Positions 53,001-64,000 of a DNA stretch of 64,000 nucleotides are shown here, in pieces (position 1 is the stretch's first letter; each line of letters begins with the position of its first letter). A program made the translations under genes and the position numbers. This DNA comes from Nymphaea colorata (Eukaryota; Streptophyta; Magnoliopsida; Nymphaeales; Nymphaeaceae): contig NC_045145.1 in the NCBI RefSeq assembly GCF_008831285.2, positions 21,468,040 through 21,532,039 on the forward strand. Direction: 5' to 3'. Below the pieces are notes generated by a model. The model ran no database searches. It was given only the letters and a program-made list of their open reading frames with translations, and was not told the DNA's origin.

Positions 53001-54309
53001 ATGCCAAAATGAGTGGGGAAAGGGATTCAGATCTCCAACAATTTGTTAATAAAAACGGCAACAGAGAACAACTCATTTACCTCTAACATATTCCAGCAGA
53101 AGAATATCTTTAAGGCATTAATCCTGACTGATTAATGATGTACATAACTAGAATTGTAGGTCGTTTTGGAACAGGGTATCTCACAAGGTTCTTTATGACA
53201 TGGACAGGATGGAAAGGGGCAGCTCCAGTGGACCTACTGAATCTTAATCATGCCTACAAGGGACCATTGTCTGCTTCTACCTTCAACCCATCCAAGGTCG
53301 TTTGCCCGCCATTCTCTGTTTTTTTCTTTCATCATCATCATTAGTATATTCATAAGAAAACAAGCCGATACCCAGATCTTGAGAGCGTAGCACTAATAAT
53401 TTGATCTCTTCAGCCGGTGCATGTGTCATAATCTTCAGAAAACGAGCATAACATAAAAAGAATTTCTGAGAAAGCATTTATGAAAACAGTACCCGCAAAG
53501 TGGCGATTTGAATGCAAGCTAACTACACGGGTGAAGACTAAAAAAGGATAGAAACAAGAGAACCAAACCGGTTGTCCTGCACTACAAGCAAGAACAACGA
53601 AGGAAGAATCGAGTAGATTATTGAAGAGAATGGAGGAACATGAAAGCAGAAAATGGAACAGGTTGCAGGGAACAAACACACTTGCAGAAACGAAATTGAG
53701 AACAGCATAAATGAGCTCTTGCACAGAGAACCAGCTGAATAAAACAAGAACATTTCCAATGAAGAAAAGAAACTTTTCTAGCTCCGGCGATCACGGTAAA
53801 ATAAAAGCCCTGCGTTTTCTCGTGGACATTATTTCGCAAAAGTACGTCCAGACACGAGTTGTCTAACAAAAACCAGAAAAGCGTTCCGTAAATACAAACG
53901 AAATTGAGCTCCAAAACTTGAAAAGCACGCACCTTTCCCCCACATTCCATGCAAAGCAGGCGCGATTATCAAGTTATGCACGACTTTCTTTAAAAAAAAA
54001 AAAAAAGAACCTTCATAACGACTCTGTGAAGGCAAAAGATCCCTGATTCCTCCCCGCACATTTTTCAGGCGCATCACAAATTAGATAAAATACAAAGATA
54101 AAAGACTCCAGGTAAAATGAAAGGACGACGGAGAGTGAGAGAATGAGGGTGTTAAGCTTTTACTTTAGGGCCATTTTCCTGTAGGCCGTCTTAATCTCTT
54201 GATCGGAGGCGCTCCGTGGCACGCCGAGGACGTCGTAAGGGTCCCTCCGCTGGTGGGAAGACCGCTTCGACGCCGAGTTCTTCCCAGCCCGCGGCGAAGG
54301 CGTCGGCAT
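47046..54309 (-). CDS. ARG1: ARG1/ARL-type J-domain protein (eleven exons)
   Basis: Exons 54309-54164, 51880-51757, 50879-50797, 50709-50598, 50512-50408, 48674-48624, 48410-48321, 48206-48098, 47978-47830, 47461-47408 and 47276-47046 join in frame to 417 residues (Arabidopsis ARG1 is about 410). Residues about 22-88 are a J domain ([20 protein letters not shown], with the Hsp70-stimulating HPD at 51-53 in [11 protein letters not shown]). A family-specific middle follows ([29 protein letters not shown]-type segment, [16 protein letters not shown]), then a coiled coil (about 295-350) and a Lys/Arg-rich tail ([16 protein letters not shown]). ARG1 and ARL2 are peripheral membrane J proteins needed for root and hypocotyl gravitropism, acting on amyloplast-linked signalling and auxin carrier relocation. 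I cannot tell ARG1 from its paralogue ARL2. One intron carries a hAT-type insertion. Confidence 0.94.
49220..49582. mobile_element. hAT-type non-autonomous element in an ARG1 intron (363 bp)
   Basis: Flanked by identical 8-bp GTGTGTAA at 49212-49219 and 49583-49590. Terminal inverted repeats CTAAGTCACATGGGTG and CTATGTCGCATGGGTG. The interior has CGAGTCGACTCGGGTG near the left end, a (TA)n run at about 49496-49515 and CGCACCCGCACCC near the right end. No coding capacity. It lies between exons 5 and 6 of the ARG1-like gene. Confidence 0.88.
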
Positions 54310-57300
54310 AGCGTCTCTTCTCCGGCCACGGGACGGCCTCCGCGAGCTAGAGAAACCCTAAGCAGAGGCAGAGCGACGGAGGAAGACGACGATCTCTGAC
54401 CTCACGAGGCGCTGCCTGCGGGAGGGCTGACGGTATCCCTCCTCGGAGCACCGAAGGAAAGGAATAAGGTGGAAGTCTTCCGGGCGTTACTTTTGAACGC
54501 CGAAAATGCCCTGGCTCGAACGGATGCTTTTTCCCCAAACTGGAAGCCCATTATAAGGGTACTTTAGGGAATGACTAGATTACGAAATTGGCCCAGACCG
54601 TTCGAATTGTTACGCGCGTGCCTCAGGAGAACTTTCAAATTGTTCTTTTTTTTTTCTTTCCACGAAGCCAAATTACTTTTCAGTCCTCCACTGTCGGCGT
54701 TATCGCCAATATCATTGTTAAAATGATTAGCTGGGCTCGGGGCCCACCAAGATGCTTAATCCACCGTCCAACGTTATCTCGTCAGCACGGGAAAGTAGAA
54801 CGTGACCGTCCATCTCCCACTGCAATGCAAACGCCGGAGTCGGTTTTGCTGCGACTTTTTTAAATCTCGGATATCGAGAACTGGATCATGAATTCTGTTG
54901 CCTCCGCAAGCTGAGGCTCTAAAGTCTAAACTTGGTGCACCTTTCCATCCTCGAAATCGCGAACTAGTTCGCGGATTAGGTCACAACTGGCCCACTTCTA
55001 GCATCAGAAAATCATGTTTAGCATAATCTAGGAGGGCTTTATAAGTTAGTCCTAATAAGCCATTTATGAGATAATTGAGAGTGGAGATTATTGGATGTAT
55101 TACAATTAAAATAGAAAATGTATAGACATTGAATATACGAAAATTTTAACTGACTGTATTGTTGCGTATTTTTCGATCAGATGTTTATTTAAAACTGAAT
55201 TTAAACCCAAATATAATCAGATGTTTGATACTAGAATCTAAAGGGTTGCTTAGAAGGGCTCCAAAGGAATGGATTTGATGCCTTCAAATAAGAGGAGGCC
55301 AAGAGTTCAAAACATTCTAAGGGCAATTAATTGAATACTTAGCACTAACTCTGTCTTGAGTTCACGAACTTGATCATGTTTCACGCAATGCCAAACGCTA
55401 TTCATGGTAAACTTGGTAACTTTTCCAAGTCATTGGGAGATTCAGCTCATGTCCTAAGAAATCAAGGGCCATACTGTCTTTTAGGTTTGTCAATGTGTAC
55501 TTGTTTAAATTTGTTCTTTACTTTATATTGCTCATATTATTTTTGCTTGTGTAATCATCTTCTTGGTAGTTCTCACTTCAATGTGATGTTTATGTGTGAA
55601 CTAACAAATGACATCCAACCACACTGATCATCATTTCATAATCATGTAAAGGAAATGTGTATTTATTTAATCACATCTAAGTTCATGATTCAAAATGTGC
55701 TTCCTTGTTTGACGACCAATTATTCCTCCATGAATTCTTAATAATGCTATATGTGCTTCCATCACAAGCGTGGTTGGTGGGACAGTTTAAAAAGCTTTTA
55801 TGACTTATCATCTATTTTGGATCTGGACCGGTCGATTTGAGTCGAGATCTGGGCAGATGTGGATTCTATTTCCCTTGTTTGTTTCAAACCAAAATGTGAA
55901 TGCACAGGGTCTTGTTTGCACTGGCCCAGATCCTGTTTAAATCTAAATAGAAAATAGAGCCCTTGCCATTCACATCTCACCTACTTTTTACCCACTTGTC
56001 ACATGTATATCTTGCATACCATATAGCAAACATAGAAAAAAATGTTCTGACATACCAAAATGTGACAATTCTTCAATGTATGTAAAAATGAAAAAGATGC
56101 GTATAGGTATATATTGTATCAATACATGTACATTGTCAGTTCAGGGGCTCCAGCCATTGGTTTCAAGTATTTTTACCTCCCGAGGAAAAGAAACAAGATT
56201 TCTAAATTCGAACACTTGCTTTTACTATACTTCTAATTGACATGAAGTACACTAGGGTAGATCTGATGTTTTAAATCGGATTAAATGTCACCGACTATAT
56301 CCAATCATGTGCATTGGACAGGAATCCCGTGTAGGACATGGGCAGTGACCGAGGCATTTAAAGGACTTGACATAATATAATTATTTGAATCTTTTAGTGT
56401 CAAAAAATCATCATTTTAGTATAAATAAGCAAGTATTTATCCTCAAGGGTGGTAGTGTATTAGTGGCAAGGTGGTTCACTTTCTTTTAAGGACTCGCAAT
56501 CGAATTTTAGAGAAGTCACTATCATGTTTTATTGCGCTCTACCTCTGAATCGTAAAAAGTCTCCAAGCATGCTTTGTGAACTCAGGCAGGTGGTACAGGA
56601 GGAGGGCAATGGCTTCTTTACGGATGGTAAAATAAACCACTCACCTTAAAAAAAAAAGAGTATGTACTTAGAAAACAAGCATATGAAACTATATGTGTGT
56701 GAGTTATTGTTTTTAAATATGTAGTCAATAGAAGTGAAAAAACACACACATGGATTGATACCCCAATTGTTTTAGGACGGCATGCATTTATTGTTTGGTT
56801 AGTGGAAGAAACCACACTTGGCGTTGCAAAGGTCAATACCCCCTCTCTCAGGGCTTATGCTTGGTTTGGTTTATTCAGAGAGTTGATGCCCAAAGAAATC
56901 GAATCAATGTCTGGCCTCTTACCAGCTGCTGGTCCGACCAGTAACGCCGAACTCATTGAGGCGGACAATACAACATACCTAGAATTTGCAACTTCATAAA
57001 AGCATATCTAAATTTGTGCTTTGGTAGTCCATCATTGTTCTCATCAACCCAACCTGGCCCATTAACTAATCATTAAATTTTGAAGGTAATCTCTTTCTCT
57101 CTCTCCCCAATGGCCTTGGCATGGCTGATCGATCAATCGACAGGTGAAAAGTCTATCATCAGTTTGATTCCCGTGGACATTAAGTCTTTGGAGCGCAAGT
57201 TGGCTTACATCTCTTTCTCTCTCTCTCTGTCACACACACACATCTAGAGCTTGAGTGTACAATAATTATGTGATGATTAAGCAAGAAGGCAAACTTCAGG

Positions 57301-60025
57301 GCTTTGAATTGGATATACACTGGATCCAGATCCAGTTTCGTGGCCAGTCAAGCATTTATGAAAATAGACAATAGGCCCGAGATGTTGGCAATGTAAGCAT
57401 ACACTATTATGTGATGGAAATAACCTGAATGTCTGGATCTTTGATTCGATTCTCCCATATAGTCAGTAACCAAGTTAGACGATGGCAAAGCAAAGGGATA
57501 AAGAGAATTCGTGTCCAAACACATAATGGTCATAACTGAGCCTCTATCCGAAGAAGCACCACCCTCTCTCAAAGTGTGACTTTCTTTTCTATCTTTTGGT
57601 TTTTTCCTTCTGGACAGGCAAGCTACGCCAGACAAGTATGACATATTCAAAGTATTACCAGCTACGTCAGGCAACTATGACATGTTGAAAACATATATTA
57701 CGATCAAGAAGGTGAGAAACTAATATGGGTATTCATCCTTATGCATTCGATTCATTAAGTATATGAGATAGGTAAGAAGAATAAAGTTAAAATGACATTT
57801 TGTGACAACCAGTTTTTTAAAAAAAAACGTGTTTTTCTAACTACTTCCTTTTTGTATCTAGGTGACTTCTTGTCCCCAAATTTTGCTATGAATTCTCATT
57901 TTATCAGTTCTTCCTTCTCTCTCTCTCTCTTTCTTTCTCTGTGCGTGTGCATGCTCATGCGTGTTTGTAGCAAGTGCCAAGCATAGGAAATGAGATTACG
58001 AGTATTATTGTGTATACATTAGCAATGTGACATCTCTTTGTGCAATTGCAAACATGCAAATTTGTGAATGGATGATATCTCCTGCATGTTGGAGACAACC
58101 TCTCGTGAAAACTTCATCTTCTAGGAATATTTGGCATGAGATAGCTCCTAAGAACCAAATTCAAGTTCTGCAAGGTCTCATGCTCGTTTAAGCATGTTTT
58201 TTCATAGAAGATGATACCTTGAAGCCTTAAAAACCTTGTTTTAGCATTCAAACATGGTCTCCGATCTGTTCTTGTGTTCATCAAAACAGGCTTCAAAATG
58301 CCCCCAAAAGTAAGTTGCATTTGATCACAGAAACCCTTTACAGCCGCATATTGTTTGGTCAAAAACTTTGGTCTTTGCTGAAGTCACTACCGTTTTTTAG
58401 TTGCTTAATTTTGAAACTTTCCATTGATTGATTAAAAAAAAAGGAATAAATGCAAGATACCCACTTTATTCAACGACAATTAACGTTCGATATTTGAACG
58501 CACTGATGAGTTATAATCACACTTTTTGACAATGTTGCAGAATATTCATGAACCTCCTGTTCTCTATAGAGGAGATAAACGTGTAATTGCTTAAAAGAAA
58601 TGCAGGCCTCATGGTGCAATGACTTGTCTTGTTATTTTGGTGAACTCAGCATTTATGTCGCTTTTCTTTTTTCAATGACAAGGAAAGTTGAGGAACCACT
58701 CAATGGGGTCTCTTAGGGTGCGTTTGATGCACAGGAAAGAAATTAACATGGTAAATTTTCTTCGCAAATTTTTTTTGAAAAAAAAAACAAGAAAGAAATT
58801 AGCTTCTTTAAATGGTTCAGCCACTTGTTGGAGTCATGAACAACTCATGATAATGGACAGAAGAATTTAAATAAGAGAGAGAGAGGGGTAGAGAGAGAAA
58901 GAGGTCAAGACCTTTCAGTCCAACTCTTAACATTGTTTAAAGCATCGTCATCACAGAAAACATGTTTTTTTTTTAAATGTGATAAATTAAATGACGGTTT
59001 AAAATTAAAAGCAACGTTAAAAATGAAAAAAACTCGCTTTTTCTTGTTTTTGCACTTTTTTCATTTTTTCAGTTTTTTCAATGCCAAACAGCTTTTTTTT
59101 CATTTTCTATTTTTTGTTTGTTCAAATCTACTTACCTTTTGATGTTTGTGTTATTCGTTTCTCACTTATTTTATTTTATCCCCATTTTTAGTTTTTGAAA
59201 CTTTTAAAAATTTATATTTTTATCGTCTTTTTCAAGGTCTTTGTATTATATCTAAGAAAAATTTGACCGTTTAAAACTCCAAAACGTTTAAAGAGTAGCA
59301 AATCAGACAGGAGACTTATTTTCAATTCAAGTAAAGCCTTCCCCCCAACTTGAGATCCATAGAATTATGGTATATTCAAAATCTTGATTCCACAATTTGC
59401 TGAAACCATATTTTTAAATTTGGCCCTACATAAAGATCAAATCTTCATATAACCAAATGCATGCCACTTAAGTCTACCTTTGTCTACTTTTTTCATGAAA
59501 GAAACCATGTGACTTTGTGGGGGTGATGAAATGTCAATGTTCATAGACGAAGAAAACATTTCACGTTAAGTTTATTTGACAAGGATTCATGCAGATTTTG
59601 AAACAAATAAAATCTAAATGAAGGTAATACTCTCTAGTTTTTATTATTCAAGAGCATCTGGTTTTTTATTCAAGAGCATCTGGTTGTTTGTTTTTTAAAG
59701 GTATTTTGATTAGGGATGACAACGGATCAGATTTACGTCATATGCATCACATCTTTAGACTCAAATAAAAATACAAACAAAACTCGAACCTGAAGTCCAA
59801 TTCACAAATTAAATATAGTTTTTACATATCCAAATCCTAATTTTAAATAAAATCTGGCTGATTTTCAAAATGCAAAAGTATGAGATATAGGTCGAAGCGG
59901 AGCCAAAGGAGGGCGAGCCAAGTTAACTTAAACCCCCTGCTCACAAAGCCAAGTAGTTATCTTTTTTATTTTTTATTTTTTATTTTTTATTTTTCGCGCT
60001 CGGCGGGTGCCCTGTCCCCGTGGGA
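54310..60025. other. Intergenic between ARG1-like and PPR genes
   Basis: About 5.7 kb with no convincing gene. The part nearest 54310 should hold the ARG1-like promoter and leader. CT/CA-rich patches lie near 57208-57243 and 57912-57955. The 48 bp at 57864-57911 match sequence in L4 intron 2. A frame at 56802-56999 is short and has no recognisable similarity. A low-complexity TTTTTATTTTT run (about 59959-59993) precedes the PPR start. Confidence 0.6.
58955..59131. repeat. T-rich dispersed repeat, copy 2
   Basis: Diverged partner of 45277-45473, in the same orientation, with GTGATAAATTAAATGACGGTTT and TTTTTTTTCATTTTCTATTTTTTG. Confidence 0.7.
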
Positions 60026-61971
60026 ATGGCGGATCCTGCGGTTGTGGTGGCGAAGCTCGTCCTCCGTTACTGCGGCAACGCCCTAAATGTTGCCCTTCGT
60101 CGCTCCGGCGTCGCCTGGTCTCCTCTCCTCGCGTCGCGCTTGCTCCGCCTCTTCCGGTCAGACGCCAGGAGATTCCTCCGCCTCCATCGATGGCTCTCTC
60201 GACACCGCCCCTCCTGCCTCGGCCCTGCCGCTACAGACCTTCTCGTCGACGCCCTTGGCCGCGCCCACCGCCTCGACGCGCTCCGCCGTGCCGTCGACGG
60301 CCACAGTTCACCCTCCATCCGCACGTTCGCCATTGCCGCCGAGCGCCTTGTTTCCGCCGGTCGGTCGGACCTCGCAGTCCGCTTATTCCTGGAGTCTCCC
60401 ACCCCTCCGACCCTCCCTTTACTCAACGCCCTCCTCGCGGCCCTCTGCCGCTCCGGACGCATCGCTGAGGCTGAGTCCCTGTTTAGATCCCTCCGCCGGA
60501 GGATTCCGCCCGATGCTATCACTTTCAACACTCTTGCTGACGGGTGGTGCCGCGCCGGGTCGGTAGAGCGAGCAGTGGAGACCCTCCGGCGGATGGTGAT
60601 GGACGCGGGGATCCAGCCGACTGCCGCTAGTTATAACATACTCCTGAAGGGTTTCTTGAGGACCAACAGGATCCAGAAGGCAATTGAATTCTTCCGGGAG
60701 ATGATCCGCCGCGGTTGCAAGCCGGACGCCGTCACCTACACCACATTGATAAGCGAGTTCGGCCGTGCAGGTGAGGTCGATCGTGCCTTCAAGATCTTTG
60801 AGGAAATGATTGACCCCGGCGGGTGCCATCCCACTCCAGCCACCTACAATGCCATGATTCAGCTTCTCTGCAGGTACTTCTGGTGCCTTCATCCTTATTT
60901 GCTCTCACTTGGGTATGCTGTAATGATGACATCCACTGTGAACTTACCGTTAGACTTTGTTCAATTCTTGTAGGTGCGTGTTGATGATTTAGCACATGTG
61001 GGTACCTTTTTCTGTCGATATTTTACAAGTAGACATCTTCATTATACTTAATCGTGATTGTTTTAGGAAATTGAATGTCGTACTGATATACTCAAATTGC
61101 ATTCGCCGTGGATAATATTGTGATGTGATATAGTGATACTATTAATTATATCACGTAGAAATTCTGTCGGCCAATTGAATTCAGTGGGAGTACTAGGTTG
61201 GTAGTTAAAGGGCTGATATTTGAGTTATTTCTTCCAAATTTGGTTCTAAATTTGAATATTTTATTATTGCATAATATGCTGCTAAGATTTACACCAATAC
61301 ATCATGATTATTACTCACGATATCCTTTATGCCTATTGTGTTAGTGATGCTTCTGTATGCATGTTGTCAACTGTAAAATTTACTTTCTACAGATGGGATT
61401 TCCCAATATTTTCTTCAATAGTTCGTGAGTATTATATTTTTGTGCTTACGTCCACAGGAAAGTCTCCACGGACAAAGGGCTGAATCTCTTTAACGAGATG
61501 AAGAAGAAGGGTTACAATCCAAATAAGACAACGTACAATATATTACTCAAAGGTCTATGCGATGCCCATAGAGTGGATCAAGCAATGGAATTCTTAACTA
61601 GGATGAAAAAGGAGAGTGAATTTGGGCCAAATACACAAACATACAACATCTTGATACGGGGTTTCTGCATGGTTGGTGAGATTGAGAGAGGAAGGATACT
61701 TTTAGCAGAGATGGGAAAAGATGGTTGTATTCCTGATTCTGATAGTTATAGTATCTTAGTTAGTGCTTTTTGTGCCACGCGGAAAAAGAACGAAGTTTTG
61801 GAGTCAGGCAAGTTACTGCAGGAGATGATTGAAAAAGGGTTCACTCCTCCAAGGCTGACAGTCAACCGGGTCATGAATGGGCTCATCATGACTGGTAATC
61901 AAGAGTTTGCAAGAGAGTTCTTGAGACGGCATAGCCAGTGCGGTCGTCTTCCTTGTGCAATCAGGCTATGA
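60026..61971 (+). CDS. P-class pentatricopeptide repeat protein (two exons)
   Basis: Exons 60026-60873 and 61458-61971 join across a 584-bp intron (phase 2) to 453 residues. From about residue 90 on there are repeated 35-residue PPR units with typical signatures: PDAITFNTLADGWCRAGSVE, SYNILLKGFLRTNRIQKA, PDAVTYTTLISEFGRAGEVD, TYNAMIQLLCR, TTYNILLKGLCDAHRVDQA, TYNILIRGFCMVGEIERG. There are no E, DYW or SMR extensions, so this is the P class, whose members bind organellar RNA and affect its stability, splicing or translation. The Arg/Leu-rich, acid-poor first 60 residues suggest a mitochondrial or plastid targeting peptide. The precise RNA target cannot be told. The start at 60026 is the first ATG before the targeting region. 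Exon 1 is strongly GC-rich and exon 2 AT-rich. An intron within a PPR gene is less common, as most are intronless. Confidence 0.9.
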
Positions 61972-64000
61972 CGTTCTAAATGGAGTGAAATCTGTAATGG
62001 AGCGACATCTGTCATAGAGCTGCAATGAAGCTTCCTTTTCGGGGAGCTGAAATTTGACCTTGCAACATGGCCTTGCCAATGAAGCTGCTTGTGTTCATTT
62101 TCCATTTTAAAATCCCGCTACAAGTTGCAAGCAACAGGTGTTGGACACAAACTGTCTTGCTTCTGAGCGACATTCAAGTAACTTTGGTACAATTGGATTT
62201 GAATGTCCTAAATGAAACAGCTGATATCAATGTCATGGTCTTGCATGAACCATCTTCGATCAATAGCTGATTTGTGTTCGTGGAAGTTCTTTTCGTGGAC
62301 TAGGAAGTCATTTGATTGGTCCTGCTGCTGTGGCATGTTTTGTTCTAGCTCTTGAGCTTAAGCATTATGGCAATGAGATGGATGATCAATATTCACTTGA
62401 TAATTTCTGTGATTAGTCTCTTCATGGTTCCTTTTTGGAAGAGTTGGCATTGGTCACTAGTTCCAGATAATGCTGACGAATCTTTAGAACCATGCTTTCA
62501 GCTGAGTGGTAGATTATTGAAAGTCCGTTTTCAACTCTAGCTTCTGAGAAAGATAATAGTCATGTAACACTTCTGTGATCATGTGAGATGCAAAATATTT
62601 GGGCGTTGTGCTTCACGGCAATTTGCTACTTCCAGGGCCCATGCTTTCAGCTTAATGTCGAACTGTCTCAATCCTGGCTTCGCTTCTTATAGATAGTCAC
62701 TATGCGTGAAAAGGACTTCTGTGGTCAACATGTGAGACAACTGAAAGATTGAGTTCAAGTACAGAATTCTTGGACGATGCTGTGGCCCTCTAGTTGAAAC
62801 AATGAATCTCCAGTGATACTTTCGCTGTGGCCTCTCTTTTTTTAACCAACAGCGAAGGTTCTGAAGAAAAATACAGAGACAAAGACCAAACGAATAAGCT
62901 TGAAGTGTTCTTTACAGTTTACACAGTCACGATACAAGAAGTAGGAAGCCTATGAGCTTCTTTAATATGCATATTCTAATTTTAGAAGTTATTATGCTGT
63001 ACATGTACTGTAAAAATCAAATAACTGTGCCCCATGCATTTGTACTTCAATATGAAGAAACAACGCTTTGTACAAACAAAGCTGATTCGCGAAACTAGCG
63101 GCTCTAATTTGTTCGGGAATATGGTATACACAAAATTGATTCATGAAACTAGCAGCTCTAAATTGTTCAATAGAATGGCTAAAAACCTAAAAGCACCCTT
63201 ATGTGAAATTGCTTTATTATTTTGCACAAATCGTGTTTGATAAGCTGGGATCTGAGATTCTGTGACCTGCAAGTGAACTCAAGATCTTGTAAGCACCAAT
63301 TGATTCATGAAACTAGAAGCTCTAAATTGTTCAAGAGAACAGTTAAAATCTTAACTTAAAGCATCCTTATGTGAAACTGCTTTATTGTTTTGCAGATGGT
63401 TTTTGAGCTTCTAGAATCTCGGATTCTGTATGCAACTGAACTCCATGTCGTGTATGTGTCCATGTTTGGAGCTAAACTTTTAACAGCCGTGTTAAAATAT
63501 CAGAAAAGGCATTCTACTAAGCGAAAATAAAAAATTCATCCTCTTGGCTCTTGTCTGTAATTTTGAGCTTCATCTCGTCTTCATGTTCGGTATCATTCCC
63601 AGTCCATTTGACTCTAAAATGTTTTTGCGGACTGCTTGTAACTTTCTTTGTGCATCATTTGTCAACTTGACATGGCATGTGAAAGGACCAAGAGAAAAAC
63701 GATGTGCTCTCTCCGGTACTGCCTTAATTTGAGTTATTGTCTAAAATGTTTTTTTCTCACTTGAGAAGTCCCCCCACGCCCACACCCGCCCTCCAGGCCG
63801 ACCCAAGAGAGAGAGGGAGAGAGAGGAGAAGAAGAAGAAGAAAGGCCATCCCACTCTTTGTAACCCTTTGAATCTAAACTTCACAAAATCCCAAATGATG
63901 CAGCGTGAGCTCGAAGAAAGGCCATCCCACTCTGTCATAGTTGTTACTGATAACCATCCGGCTTTTTGCTGTGTACACTAACATTTTCGTGTTGAAAAAG
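61972..64000. other. Downstream region of the PPR gene to window end
   Basis: Starts with the PPR 3' UTR. It holds diverged repeats at 63079-63396 and, near the right edge, a GA-rich stretch (about 63808-63842) and an 18-bp word AAAGGCCATCCCACTCT present twice (63840 and 63917), which might be the leader of a gene beyond the window. No coding region recognised. Confidence 0.5.
63079..63396. repeat. Diverged repeats downstream of the PPR gene
   Basis: GATTCxxGAAACTAGxxGCTCTAAxTTGTTC occurs near 63084, 63139 and 63302. The last two copies continue in parallel through CCTTATGTGAAA(T/C)TGCTTTATT(A/G)TTTTGCA, so a segment of about 95 bp was duplicated, plus a shorter third copy. Confidence 0.8.

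Noticed and set aside
56802-56999. Short frame of 65 codons
   Set aside because: No recognised similarity, no ATG at the start, no neighbouring exons; not called.
60007-60892. Overlapping frames over PPR exon 1
   Set aside because: Same cause: GC-rich sequence. Only the frame from 60026 has PPR repeats and joins exon 2.

Overview
The window is nuclear DNA of a flowering plant: spliced genes with GT-AG introns, AT-rich intergenic DNA, many small transposon remnants and dinucleotide microsatellites. The immune genes found here (a TIR-domain gene and EDS1-family SAG101 genes) argue against a monocot, because SAG101 and TIR-NLR signalling are generally reported missing there. I cannot name the species; an early-diverging angiosperm or magnoliid is possible but unproven.

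Region 1-24 kb is an immune cluster. A membrane-anchored TIR gene (minus strand, 885-1507, running toward or off the left edge) lies head-to-head with a same-strand tandem array of four apparently intact SAG101-like genes (called L1 3063-4997, L2 6935-10439, L3 11592-15693 and L4 19490-23819) plus a broken exon-1 relic at 17119-17385. All four share the same three-exon plan with two phase-0 introns. Exon 1 and exon 2 encode the lipase-like domain and exon 3 encodes the EP domain. They differ at the nucleophile position (Ser in L2 and L4, Ala in L1, Glu in L3), in the EP-cavity motif, and in the L4 C-terminus, where a Trp-Trp module is expanded. TIR enzymes make nucleotide signals that EDS1-SAG101 heterodimers perceive, so producer and receptor genes are physically linked here.

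Region 24-41 kb holds one housekeeping gene, USE1 (ER SNARE, seven exons, minus strand, 27357-36847). Its 5-kb intron 2 is a nest of an old tandem duplication and several hAT-like insertions. The flanks carry dispersed repeats, MITE-like hairpins and a 20-bp perfect palindrome.

Region 41-64 kb has a two-exon secreted class III peroxidase (41846-44237, plus), an eleven-exon J-domain gene of the ARG1/ARL gravitropism family (47046-54309, minus) with a clean hAT-type insertion in an intron, about 5.7 kb without a recognisable gene, and a two-exon P-class PPR gene (60026-61971, plus) with a sharp base-composition change between its exons. No RNA gene, CRISPR array or bacterial feature was seen.
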